From Roseateles terrae (GTDB lineage: Bacteria > Pseudomonadota > Gammaproteobacteria > Burkholderiales > Burkholderiaceae_C): a DNA stretch of 64,000 bases. Below, one piece after another: positions 35,702-44,544 of this stretch. Each line of letters starts with the position of its first letter. The stretch's first letter is position 1. Location of the stretch: positions 580,017 to 644,016 of the forward strand of contig NZ_JACHXO010000002.1 of assembly GCF_014192155.1 (NCBI RefSeq), in the 5' to 3' direction. The notes beneath the pieces were generated by a model that was not told the DNA's origin, did no database searches, and saw nothing but the letters and a program-made list of their open reading frames with translations. A program made the translations under genes and the position numbers.

Positions 35702-36486
35702 TGCAGTCGGACGTGCTGGTGTTCATCCAGGCGATGCTGCTGTCCATGGCCCGGACCCTGGGCATGCTGATGCTGACACCGTTCCTGTCCCACACCAACA
35801 GCAGCGTGATGATTCGTGGTGCCCTGGCGCTTGGCCTCAGCCTGCCGGTGGCCGCCGGGCTGTGGGCGCCACTGGTGACCGCCTCGCCCACCCCTGAACT
35901 CTATCTGGTGCTGCTGGTCAAGGAAGTGCTGCTGGGCTGCCTGCTGGGTGCCCTCACGGCCGTGCCGTTCTGGGTCATCCGGGGCATGGGCACGCTGATC
36001 GACAACCAGCGGGGCGCCAATGCAGCCCAGCAGGTCAACCCGTCCCTGCAGGCGGACGCCACGCTGATTGGTGAGCTTGCGGAGCGAGGCTTTGTGGCCC
36101 TGCTGGTGCAATGGGGCCTGTTGCAGACGGTCTTTACCGTGCTGACCGACAGCCACGACCATTGGCAGGTGCTGAACATGCTGCCGGACCTCTCCGCGCG
36201 ACAGCACGGGATTTTCTCGGCGCTGGCCGGCATGGTGGGCCAGGCGCTGGTCGCTGCCGGGCCGGTGCTGATGCTGCTGCTGGTGGTGGAACTCGGCCTG
36301 GCGCTGATCAGTACGGCGGTGCAGGGCTTTGATGTGTATTCGTCTGCAATGGCGGTGAAGACCCTGCTGGCGCTCGTCATGCTGGTGCTGGTACTCGCGC
36401 CGGTGATGGACACCCACGCCAAGGAAGCGCTGCGATGGTGGCAGGAAGGCATCGCGGAAACGCTGGGCCTGGGCGCCTCCCGCTGA
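35692..36486 (+). CDS. sctT: T3SS export apparatus protein SctT (HrcT/YscT/FliR family)
   Basis: Polytopic inner-membrane protein of 264 residues. It forms part of the SctRST export gate helix. MLLSMARTLGMLMLTPFLS, RGMGTLIDNQRGANAAQQVN and the later ELGLALISTAVQGFDVYSSAM match the family closely. It starts inside the end of the GNAT gene and ends 13 bp before sctU. The order sctT-sctU is conserved across Hrp systems, though here R and S lie 12 kb away in another block. Confidence 0.94.
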   Translation: MSLMQSDVLVFIQAMLLSMARTLGMLMLTPFLSHTNSSVMIRGALALGLSLPVAAGLWAPLVTASPTPELYLVLLVKEVLLGCLLGALTAVPFWVIRGMGTLIDNQRGANAAQQVNPSLQADATLIGELAERGFVALLVQWGLLQTVFTVLTDSHDHWQVLNMLPDLSARQHGIFSALAGMVGQALVAAGPVLMLLLVVELGLALISTAVQGFDVYSSAMAVKTLLALVMLVLVLAPVMDTHAKEALRWWQEGIAETLGLGASR

Positions 36487-36499
36487 GCCCGGGACCGAC

Positions 36500-37699
36500 A
36501 TGGGAGAAAAGACCCTACCCCCGACCCCGCAGCGCCTGCAGCAGGCGCGTGAGGATGGCCAGCTCGGCGTCAGCGAGGAGGCCACCCGCATCATCAAGCT
36601 GCTGGTGGTATCTGAAATCGTCTTCGCGACCGAGCCCCACTGGCGCCGCCTGCTGTCCGAAATCCTGGATGCCGCCATCCAGGCCGCATCGGCCCACCAC
36701 GCCGTCCATCTGACGCTGAGCCTGAAGTCGCTGTTCCCGGCGGTGATCGGGCTTTTCGTGCTCGCGCTGATGCCGATGCTGCTGGCGACCCTCACCACCC
36801 TGGCCCAGACCAAGTTCAACGTGGCACCCAAGGCGCTGGAAAAAGGCTTCGAGAAGCTCAACATTGGCAACAACCTGCAGCAGTTGGTGTCACCCCAGAA
36901 GTTGTTGATTCCGCTGCTGGGCCCGATCAAGGGCGGGGCACTGATCTGGGTGATCTACCTGGAAATCGAGCAGCAGTTTCCGCAGATCGGCCTGGCCTAT
37001 CGGGCGAGTCCCGCGCAGGGCTGGGCCATGACGATGGAACTGATGCACGCGCTGGTGATGCGCTGTGTGGTGGTGCTGATCATCCTGATGATTGCGGACA
37101 TCCTGCTGCAGCGGTATCTGGTGTGGCGGCAGCTGCGCATGGACCACAGTGAAATGAAGCAGGACTACAAGCAGGCGGAAGGCGACCCGATGCTCAAGGG
37201 CATGCGCAAGCAGACCGCGAAGGAGATTGTCCTGGCGGACGGCCCGCCGGCCAAGGAGCAGCAGCGGCCCAGCGCCCTGGTGGTGAACCCGGCGCACATT
37301 GCCGTGGCCCTGTTGTATGAGCCTGAGCACATGCTGATGCCGGTGATGATGGCCGCCGCCACCGACGACGAGGCGCGGGCCTGGCGCCGTCGGGCGCGGG
37401 TGGAGGGCATTCCGATGGTCAAGTATGTGGCGCTGGCGAGGCACCTGCTGGCGAGCGGCAAGCCCGGCGAACCGATTCCGGACCACACCTGCCGCGGGGC
37501 GGCGCTGTTGTTCAAGGTCATTGAAGAATACGAGCGGCTCGCGCCGGAGCTGCTGTGCCCGCCGCTGGACCTGGGAGATGTGCTGGCTGCCGACGACGGG
37601 GACGATCTGCACATTCCGGACGACAGCGAAGCCCTGCCGTTTGCCCCGCTGGCGGAGGTGGACGATGAGCTGGGTGATGCCATGTTTGAACAGGCGTAA
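36500..37699 (+). CDS. sctU: T3SS export switch protein SctU (HrcU/YscU/FlhB family) with NPAH motif
   Basis: Protein of 399 residues: four transmembrane helices in the first ~215 residues, then a cytoplasmic autoprotease domain. EKTLPPTPQRLQQAREDGQ at the start and the amphipathic linker after TM4 are typical. The autocleavage motif is Asn263-Pro264-Ala265-His266 instead of the near-invariant NPTH; the codon is GCG where ACG would give Thr. Flanking residues (ALVVNPAHIAVALLYEP) are otherwise normal. The C-terminus carries an unusual ~45-residue acidic extension (LAADDGDDLHIPDD) beyond the usual end. SctU selects substrates: first rod and needle, later translocators. Confidence 0.95.
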   Translation: MGEKTLPPTPQRLQQAREDGQLGVSEEATRIIKLLVVSEIVFATEPHWRRLLSEILDAAIQAASAHHAVHLTLSLKSLFPAVIGLFVLALMPMLLATLTTLAQTKFNVAPKALEKGFEKLNIGNNLQQLVSPQKLLIPLLGPIKGGALIWVIYLEIEQQFPQIGLAYRASPAQGWAMTMELMHALVMRCVVVLIILMIADILLQRYLVWRQLRMDHSEMKQDYKQAEGDPMLKGMRKQTAKEIVLADGPPAKEQQRPSALVVNPAHIAVALLYEPEHMLMPVMMAAATDDEARAWRRRARVEGIPMVKYVALARHLLASGKPGEPIPDHTCRGAALLFKVIEEYERLAPELLCPPLDLGDVLAADDGDDLHIPDDSEALPFAPLAEVDDELGDAMFEQA

Positions 37700-37781
37700 G
37701 ACGGCTCCCTGAGCACGGGGCGCCCGGCACCACGGCTCCGTCCGGTGACGGCGTGCCCCACCCGCCGGGTGACCATGTGCC

Positions 37782-38297
37782 TCAACCAGCCTCTTCGACC
37801 ATCTGCTCAATCAGCATGTCGAATTTCTCGTGTCGGCGGGTACGCTGCCGATGCTCCTGCTGCGCGCGCAGCAGCGCGCCGTTGGCCGCCTCCAGTCCGC
37901 GCTCCCGCGCTTTGACGGCCTCCCGGCACGGCGGAATGCTGTCGATCAGGCGCTGGTCATCCTCCCGCCAACGTCGCAGCGCCTGGGCGCCATCCGTAGA
38001 CGTCTGACAGGCCTCACGCAGACGAATCCGCTCCACCTCCACGAACTTGACCTGCGCGGCCAATGCCTCATGCGCCTCCTGGAGGGCCAGCTCAGCCTGC
38101 GCGCGGGCATGCCGCGCACGGGCGAGCGCCGCTTCGGCCAGCTGGGCTCGCCGGTCGGCCAGGGACTCCAGTGATCGCAGCGGCCCCAGCCGCGCGTCGG
38201 GCGGCGGATCGGGGGCGATTTCATGCGGCCAGCGCGCCGGGCGGTCCCCCAGGGCGCCTTCGCCCGAGTGCCCATCCCCGCCAGCCATCGCCCTCAT
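37782..38297 (-). CDS. sctO: T3SS stalk protein SctO (HrpO/YscO-like)
   Basis: Protein of 171 residues, almost entirely charged coiled coil from about 40 to 168 (LADRRAQLAEAALARARHAR, QVKFVEVERIRLREACQ), with a Pro-rich N-terminus. SctO is the central stalk in the ATPase ring that couples SctN to SctV, like FliJ in flagella. The start overlaps the sctN stop (ATGA), the usual N-O order. It is the last gene of the leftward block; no sctP ruler follows. Sequence is poorly conserved in this family, so context carries the call. Confidence 0.8.
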   Translation of the reverse strand: MRAMAGGDGHSGEGALGDRPARWPHEIAPDPPPDARLGPLRSLESLADRRAQLAEAALARARHARAQAELALQEAHEALAAQVKFVEVERIRLREACQTSTDGAQALRRWREDDQRLIDSIPPCREAVKARERGLEAANGALLRAQQEHRQRTRRHEKFDMLIEQMVEEAG

Positions 38298-39658
38298 GCC
38301 GCCCCGCGCGCCAGCGCCATCATCCGCGCGATGCTGTCCGGCATCGCTGCCGGGGTGCGTGTGTCCTGGCGCAGGAAGTCAATCACCTTGGGATAGTCGG
38401 CCACGATGCGATCGGTCTCCGGATCCTGGCCGCTGCGGTATTCACCCAGCTTGACCATCAGTTCCATGTCCCGATAGCCGGAGAGCACCTGGCGCAACCG
38501 CGCGGCCGCCTGACTGTGTTCCCGCGGCACGATGTTGGACATCACCCGGCTGAGGCTGGCCAGCACATCCACCGCGGGATACTGGCCCTGCTCCGCCAGC
38601 TTGCGAGAGAGCACGATGTGGCCGTCGAGCAGCGAGACTGCTTCTTCCGAAATCGGGTCGGAGCGCAACTCACCTTCCAGCAGCACCGTATAAAGCGCGG
38701 TGATGCTTCCGCCGGCGGCATTGCCGGCGCGCTCAATCAGGCGCGGCAGCAATGCATACACCGAGGGCGGAAAGCCCGCACGGGCCGGTGCTTCACCGGC
38801 TGCCAGACCAATCTCCCGCTGGGCTCGCGCCAGCCGGGTGAGCGAGTCGATCATCAGCAGCACATTCAGACCCTGGTCCCGCAAGGCCTCCGCGATGGCG
38901 GTGGCCGTGAACGCCGCCCGGACCCGTTCGATGGAAGTTCGGTCGGACGTCGCGCAGACCATGACGGTCCGCGCCATCAGGTCAGGAGGAAACTCATGTT
39001 CGGTGAACTCGCGGACTTCCCGTCCGCGTTCGCCGATCAGACCCACCACAATGACATCCGCCGGACTGCCGCGGCCCACCGCGGCCATCAGCGTCGTCTT
39101 GCCACAGCCCGGACCGGCGAACAGGCCGACCCGCTGGCCTTGGCCGAGCGTCATGAGGGCGTCCACGCTGCGCACTCCGGTGGGGAAACAGTCCTTGATG
39201 CGCCAGCGCTCGACCGGCGGCGGAGCGTCCGCAACGACCGGTCGCATGACGACGCCCGGCTGGCCCGGCAGCAATGGGGGTTTGCCATCGAGCGGCAGGC
39301 CGAAGCCATCCAGGATGCGGCCCTGCAGTGCCGGGCTGACGGCCACCTGATGGGTCGTCCCGAGCGGACGGACGAAACATCCGGCGGAGATGCCTTCCAA
39401 GGGCATCAGCGACGACAGCAGCACCTGGGTGCCCTGGAAACCCACCACCTCGCAGCGCCAGACACGCGCAGGCCGTGCGGGGTCGAAGACCTCGCACAGC
39501 TCGCCCACGCTGGTGCCGGGCATGCGCGCTTCAATGAGCATGCCGGTGACACGGTGGACCTTGCCCAGCAGGGTGGTCATGCGCACCTTGGCCATGGCCG
39601 AGCGCAGGACGTTGGCCTGGGATTCCACAAGGGTTGGTTCAAGCACCATGGCGATCAC
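38294..39658 (-). CDS. sctN: T3SS ATPase SctN (HrcN/YscN/FliI family)
   Basis: Hexameric ATPase of 454 residues that strips chaperones and unfolds export substrates. Walker A is GPGCGKTT at residues 182-189, then VGLIGERGREVREF. Walker B is the LNVLLMIDSLTR segment near 265-275. SALYTVLLEG-type sequence is present as ITALYTVLLEGE. The GTG start (39658) overlaps the sctD stop; an internal ATG three codons later also fits. The C-terminal two-thirds shows strong conservation throughout. Confidence 0.96.
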   Translation of the reverse strand: MIAMVLEPTLVESQANVLRSAMAKVRMTTLLGKVHRVTGMLIEARMPGTSVGELCEVFDPARPARVWRCEVVGFQGTQVLLSSLMPLEGISAGCFVRPLGTTHQVAVSPALQGRILDGFGLPLDGKPPLLPGQPGVVMRPVVADAPPPVERWRIKDCFPTGVRSVDALMTLGQGQRVGLFAGPGCGKTTLMAAVGRGSPADVIVVGLIGERGREVREFTEHEFPPDLMARTVMVCATSDRTSIERVRAAFTATAIAEALRDQGLNVLLMIDSLTRLARAQREIGLAAGEAPARAGFPPSVYALLPRLIERAGNAAGGSITALYTVLLEGELRSDPISEEAVSLLDGHIVLSRKLAEQGQYPAVDVLASLSRVMSNIVPREHSQAAARLRQVLSGYRDMELMVKLGEYRSGQDPETDRIVADYPKVIDFLRQDTRTPAAMPDSIARMMALARGAA

Positions 39659-41019
39659 CAGGGCAGCAGCACGCGCTGCGGTCCTTCAAAAACAAGGATG
39701 CCAGGCTTGATGTCCATCAGGCGCCAGCGGCCGACGGCGTCGCCCGGCAGCAGCGTCTGTCCTGTGGACAGGATCACGCGACTGCGGGCGCCGAGCACCA
39801 CCTCGCGGACTTCAAACGGCAGAACGATGTCGGTGTCCGCGCGGACGATGGTGACACCACCGGTGACGCGCACCCGTCCGGGGCGCTCCGGTGGCACGCT
39901 GAGCGTGTCAGGGGCCGGCGCCGTGGCGGCGCGGGCGCCCACCGCCTGGGCGGGGCCCGGCGCGCGGGCACTTCGGTCGCCTGGCAGGCCGGGGACGAGG
40001 TCTGCTGGGCTGCCTGCCTCGGGGCTGGCCGTCGGGGCGTTCAGATCTGCGCTGCTTGGCGAGGCGAACGGTGCGGCGATCGCGGCAGCGCTTGGGGGAG
40101 CAGTCGCGGCGGCGGTCGGGGCGTCCATGGTGGCGGTGATCGACGCCCCCACGCTGTCAGTCAACTCGGTCGCAGCCAGAGTTACGTTGCCCGGGGACGA
40201 TGCATCGGACGACGGTTCAAGCCGCCCTTTCCCGATGCCCAATTGCACCGCCATCGCGGCCAGGCCGCTCAGCGTCAGCAGCGCGCCGACGCCCATGACG
40301 CCCCAGGTCTTCCACCGCTGACGTCTGGCGATTGTGCGTGAGTCGAGGGTCGGCGACTTGGGCGCCCGCCGTTCCGAGGGGTCCACGCGCCAGGGGGAGT
40401 CGTCCTCATCGGCGTCTTTCATCCAGTCGCCGAAGTCCACCGCGCCATCGCGCGTATCACTGGCGGCGCGGGCACGGGGGTCCGGTCGTGGGATCACGGC
40501 ATCCCCGGACTCTCCGTGTCTCGTCGCCGCGTCCGGCTCTCCAAGCGGGAAATCACCGTCCGGCGACGAGGCCGGCGCAGCGTCGTTGTCGGCTGGCCAT
40601 CGATCTCCTTCGACGGCCTCCTGAGGCGTCAGTGCATGACCGGCGAGCTCCGACGTCGGCGCCCAGGGCGCCTCGGACGCCTGCACTTCCAGCCACAGAC
40701 CGTCGATGCCGAAGGCTTCGCCCGGCCGCAGCGACACCGGGTCGGTCAAGGCGATGCCATCCGCCATCATGAGGCCGTCATGCATCGGCGTCAGAATGAA
40801 CTCACCACCCTCGCCGGGCGTGATCTCCAGCAGATGCGGCGGAGCCCGATCGTCCAGCAGCAGCAGGTCGCAGTCGTCCGCACGACCCACCAGCAACGAC
40901 TGGTCAAACGGCAAGGCCGCGCCGGCCTGCAGGCCGGTCAGGACGCGCAGTTCCAGGGCCAGGTCCGAGGGGGGATCGTGGTCCAGCACCGCGACCTCCG
41001 AATCATCAAGGGTTTCCAT
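39655..41019 (-). CDS. sctD: T3SS inner-membrane ring protein SctD (HrpQ/YscD-like), reduced periplasmic region
   Basis: Protein of 454 residues. An FHA domain spans about 20-115 (LLVGRADDCDLLLLDDRAPPHLLEI), followed by an acidic linker, one transmembrane helix at 239-260, an Ala/Pro/Ser-rich stretch at 261-382, and a small beta-rich end domain at 383-454 (VTGGVTIVRADTDIVLPFEV, RVILSTGQTLLPGDAVG). Canonical SctD has about three periplasmic ring-building modules; these are not evident. FHA plus position between sctV and sctN supports the assignment. The stop overlaps the sctN start. Confidence 0.85.
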   Translation of the reverse strand: METLDDSEVAVLDHDPPSDLALELRVLTGLQAGAALPFDQSLLVGRADDCDLLLLDDRAPPHLLEITPGEGGEFILTPMHDGLMMADGIALTDPVSLRPGEAFGIDGLWLEVQASEAPWAPTSELAGHALTPQEAVEGDRWPADNDAAPASSPDGDFPLGEPDAATRHGESGDAVIPRPDPRARAASDTRDGAVDFGDWMKDADEDDSPWRVDPSERRAPKSPTLDSRTIARRQRWKTWGVMGVGALLTLSGLAAMAVQLGIGKGRLEPSSDASSPGNVTLAATELTDSVGASITATMDAPTAAATAPPSAAAIAAPFASPSSADLNAPTASPEAGSPADLVPGLPGDRSARAPGPAQAVGARAATAPAPDTLSVPPERPGRVRVTGGVTIVRADTDIVLPFEVREVVLGARSRVILSTGQTLLPGDAVGRWRLMDIKPGILVFEGPQRVLLPW

Positions 41020-41020
41020 G

Positions 41021-43252
41021 TCAGTACTGATCTGAATAGCCGGAGTAACCGTTGGGTGCGGACACGACGCTCAGCACATTCACCCGGTAATCCGGCGGGA
41101 GCTCGGACATGCCGATGACCGACATCTCCGGAATACGTTCCGCCAGCAGCTTGCGCACATGGGCGCGGATGTCCTGGGCACAGACCACCACCGTCGGATG
41201 GCGGTCGTTCACCGTGGCCAGGTAGGCCCGCGACAGTTCGTCGCAGATGTTGTCGGTGGTTTGGGCGTCCAGCGCCAGGAAGTCGCCATAAGCGGTCTGG
41301 CGGATGGACGAGCGAACGGTCGATTCCAGTTCGCTGTCCAGCACCAGCGCCCGCAGTTCGCGCTGTACCGACTGGCTTTCGCAGATTTCCCGCTGCAGGG
41401 CCGCGCGGATGCATTCGGTCAGCACCGCGGCGTCCCGTTCGCGGGGGCCCCAGTCGATCAGCGCGTTCAGGATGACCGGCAGGTTGCGGATGGACACCCG
41501 CTCACTCAGCAGTCGGCGGAACACTTCCGCCATGCGGCTGAGCGGCAGCGCCCGCTCCAGTTCCTTGGCCACCTCAGGCATGCGCTGCGCCGTCCAGGTG
41601 ACGATGCGCTGGCATTCCTCGATGCCGAAGTAGGCGGGGCCGTTGCGCAGCATCACCTCTTCGGTCAGGGATGTCAGCCGCTGCCAGCAGTCCTGGACGT
41701 CGGTCGGCGCTGGCGAGAGCTCGGCGATCTGCTCCGCCGTCATCCACAACCGCACCGCGCCGGCCATGCCGCCCCGCAGTTCGACCTGCTCGGGCGGGAG
41801 ATTGAATCCGGTGCCGTCGTCCGGCAACCAGGAGAAGGTCTTCCGCTCCTCCTGGAGGCGAAGGCCGAAGGAGCGCACCTCGCCGTGGCAGAACTCGATG
41901 TCCACATCGTCCAGCGCCACCGATTCATCGGCATGCACCGCCGGCATCATCAGGCCGAGCTTGAGCAGCAGGTCGTTGCGGGTGGTGCGGCACTGGTTCA
42001 CCACCTTGCGGGCCACTTCGGGATCGATGCGGTTGCTCACCCGGATCACGAATGCACGAATGATCTCGAACTCGCCCTCGGGCTTCACTTCGCTCGCCTT
42101 CTTCGCTTCCTCTTCTTCGTTCTTCTTCATGGACTTGTACATCGCCACCAGGCCCACGCTGGCGGAGACCGCCGAGAGGCCGACGAAGGCCAGCAGGGGC
42201 ATGCCGGGCAGCAGGCCAAATGCCATCATGGCGGCGCTGGCCGTCACCCAGGCCTTGGGCTGTGCCAGCAGCTGATCGGTGAGCTGCTTGCCGATGTTTC
42301 CGCCCGCGCCCCCCGGTTTGGACACGCGGGTGACCAGCAGGCCAGCGGTCATCGACATCAGCAGCGCAGGAATCTGGGCGACCAGGCCGTCCCCCACGGT
42401 GAGGATGGCATACACCTGCAGCGCCTGGCCCGCGTCCATACCCCGCTGCAGCACGCCGATGGCCAGCCCGCCCAGGAGGTTCACCAGCACGATGACGATG
42501 CCGACAATGGCATCGCCCTTGGCGAACTTCATGGTGCCGTCCATCGCGCCGAAGAACTGGCTTTCTTCCGTCAGCTGGTCGCGCTGGGCCTTGGCATCGC
42601 TTTGAGAGATGCCGCCCGACTTGCGTTCCATGTCGATCGCCATCTGGCGGCCGGGCATGGCGTCCAGCGAGAAACGGGCGCCCACTTCGGCCACCCGTTC
42701 CGAACCCTTGGTGATGACGATGAACTGCACCACCGTGAGCACCAGGAAGATGACCAGGCCGACGATGAGGTTGCCGCCCACCACGATCTCGCCGAAGGCG
42801 GCAATGATGTGCCCGGCCTCCGCATTGAGCAAAATCTGCCGGGTGCTGGCCACACTGAGGGCCACGCGGAACAGGGTGGTGACCAGAAAGAGGGAGGGGA
42901 ATGCGCTGAGACCGGTGGTGTGCTTGATCTGCATCACCAGCACGATCAGGAAGGACGAGGTGCAGAGGTTGACGGCAATCAAGAGGTCCAGCAGCCAGGT
43001 GGGCACTGGCAGCAGCATGGCGAACACCACCGCCACCACCAGCGCGGTGACGACGATTTCCGCGCGTTCACCGCTGGGGGCCAGACGCCCCGCGAGCGCC
43101 CGGGACGCCGCCGCGGCACCGCTCAGGCGGCCCGCACTGGTGCCCGCACTGGGGACCGCGCCAGCGCTGGCGCGGGCGCCGGAGCCGGCCGCAGCACCGC
43201 CTGACGGGCTGGTGCTGGCATTGGAAGCAGCGAAGGGTCCTGGAGTGTCCAT
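41021..43252 (-). CDS. sctV: T3SS export gate protein SctV (HrcV/LcrD/FlhA family)
   Basis: Protein of 743 residues. After a ~60-residue Ala/Gly/Ser-rich cytoplasmic leader not usual in the family, seven to eight transmembrane helices follow (VVFAMLLPVPTWLLDLLIAV, then STRQILLNAEAGHIIAAFGE). Next come ARFSLDAMPGRQMAIDME, and a C-terminal cytoplasmic domain (about 400-743) that forms a nonameric ring and receives chaperone-substrate complexes. It lies between sctW and sctD, as in hrpJ-hrcV-hrpQ. It is one of the most conserved T3SS proteins, so the call is secure. Confidence 0.96.
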   Translation of the reverse strand: MDTPGPFAASNASTSPSGGAAAGSGARASAGAVPSAGTSAGRLSGAAAASRALAGRLAPSGERAEIVVTALVVAVVFAMLLPVPTWLLDLLIAVNLCTSSFLIVLVMQIKHTTGLSAFPSLFLVTTLFRVALSVASTRQILLNAEAGHIIAAFGEIVVGGNLIVGLVIFLVLTVVQFIVITKGSERVAEVGARFSLDAMPGRQMAIDMERKSGGISQSDAKAQRDQLTEESQFFGAMDGTMKFAKGDAIVGIVIVLVNLLGGLAIGVLQRGMDAGQALQVYAILTVGDGLVAQIPALLMSMTAGLLVTRVSKPGGAGGNIGKQLTDQLLAQPKAWVTASAAMMAFGLLPGMPLLAFVGLSAVSASVGLVAMYKSMKKNEEEEAKKASEVKPEGEFEIIRAFVIRVSNRIDPEVARKVVNQCRTTRNDLLLKLGLMMPAVHADESVALDDVDIEFCHGEVRSFGLRLQEERKTFSWLPDDGTGFNLPPEQVELRGGMAGAVRLWMTAEQIAELSPAPTDVQDCWQRLTSLTEEVMLRNGPAYFGIEECQRIVTWTAQRMPEVAKELERALPLSRMAEVFRRLLSERVSIRNLPVILNALIDWGPRERDAAVLTECIRAALQREICESQSVQRELRALVLDSELESTVRSSIRQTAYGDFLALDAQTTDNICDELSRAYLATVNDRHPTVVVCAQDIRAHVRKLLAERIPEMSVIGMSELPPDYRVNVLSVVSAPNGYSGYSDQY

Positions 43253-43314
43253 GGCCCGTCAGTGAGACCCCGGAGTCGAAGGTTCTGCGCTGTTTCGGCC
43301 GGATACCGATTCGA

Positions 43315-44511
43315 TCACACGGCCGACGCCGAGATGCCCAGAACATCACGGTTGAGCTGGCCGGTGGGGCCGAGGACGCCCTGGCGGCGGAAGTGCAGGC
43401 CCTGCGCGTCCCTCAGCCAGGACTGCACCGCGGTCTTGGCCTCAATGTGGATCCAGACACTTTCCGGATACTGGCTCACCTGCTTGAGCATCGACTGGTC
43501 GAACTGGACGCTTTGCTGCGGGCCCACCTGCTTGAGCAGGTCGCTGCGCATTTTCTCCAGTTTGGGTTTGGGCGCCGCGGTGCGGCACAGGTCCATCAGC
43601 TGCCTCAGCACCTTGGGCTGCTCGGTCTCGGCCAGCCCGATGTCCTTGCCCAGTTGGGTGGCATGGTCGTCCATCGTACGGATCACCGACAGCATGTGGG
43701 ACAGCGCCACGCTCAAACCCACGAATGTCGCCGGCGAATCGAAATGTCCCTCCTGCGGGAGACGGTTCAGCTGCCTGGACAGGGTCTTCAGTCCCTCGGG
43801 CGAGCCCACCGCCTCCAGCAGCACGCGGGTGCTCATCGGCGAGGCCAGCAACTGGATGAGGGAGGAGTTCGGCGTGGCCACCGCCGCTTCGTGTTCGCTC
43901 CGGGTCGCGTCATAGACCTTGATCAGGTGGCGGATCTGGTCGGCGTCCTGCTGCTCCAGCTGGCGCAGGGCCTGCACGGTGGCGACGGCCTCCGGCTCCT
44001 GCCGGGTCTTCTCGATGAGGTCTTCCGCCAGGCGCATCACCGCCAGGCGCGCTTCCGGACGGTGCGGCGCCAGCTTGAGACGCTCCAGGGCGCCGTGGGG
44101 ATCGGTCTCGAAGTCGCGCGCGAAGATCCGAGCCTGGGTGCGCAGCAGTTGATAGCCGTACTGGCCCTCCATCATGCGCATGACGGCCACCACCTTCTCC
44201 ACGGGCAGCGTACGGCTGACGAGTTCAGCATCCCGCACATGTTCGTCGTGCAGCGTCTCATGCAGCTCCGCCTCTTCCCGCTCGCTGGCCTGGAAGGTGA
44301 TTTCCTCAAAGGCCTCGACGCCCAGGCCGGCCGACGGCGGGCGCATCTGCAGCGGCTGCGCCAGCGACGCGGCCGCCGCGGCCCGCCGCTGCTGGGCCTG
44401 ACGTGCCATCTCGGCCGCCTTGGCCCGGCTGACGTCCGCATCGGGCAGACGCGGAGCCTCGTGGGACAGCGGCATGCCGAGGCCGGCGGGAAGGGTGGGA
44501 CTGAGGGCCAT
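43315..44511 (-). CDS. sctW: T3SS gatekeeper SctW (HrpJ/YopN/InvE family)
   Basis: Helical cytosolic protein of 398 residues. The HrpJ-like domain spans about 70-230 (VEKVVAVMRMMEGQYGYQLLR), and a C-terminal TyeA-like half contains GVLGPTGQLNRDVLG. Gatekeepers hold back late substrates until contact and interact with SctV; they are lost in Hrp2 systems but kept in Hrp1 and animal-pathogen types, which helps place this cluster. It lies 62 bp upstream of sctV and 33 bp downstream of sctC. Confidence 0.88.
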   Translation of the reverse strand: MALSPTLPAGLGMPLSHEAPRLPDADVSRAKAAEMARQAQQRRAAAAASLAQPLQMRPPSAGLGVEAFEEITFQASEREEAELHETLHDEHVRDAELVSRTLPVEKVVAVMRMMEGQYGYQLLRTQARIFARDFETDPHGALERLKLAPHRPEARLAVMRLAEDLIEKTRQEPEAVATVQALRQLEQQDADQIRHLIKVYDATRSEHEAAVATPNSSLIQLLASPMSTRVLLEAVGSPEGLKTLSRQLNRLPQEGHFDSPATFVGLSVALSHMLSVIRTMDDHATQLGKDIGLAETEQPKVLRQLMDLCRTAAPKPKLEKMRSDLLKQVGPQQSVQFDQSMLKQVSQYPESVWIHIEAKTAVQSWLRDAQGLHFRRQGVLGPTGQLNRDVLGISASAV

Positions 44512-44544
44512 GACAACTCCTGAAGAAAGATCGCAACGGGTCGT

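Noticed and set aside
37700..37781. Terminator between convergent sctU and sctO
   Set aside because: GC-rich with partial inverted repeats, but no stem with a T-run could be defined.
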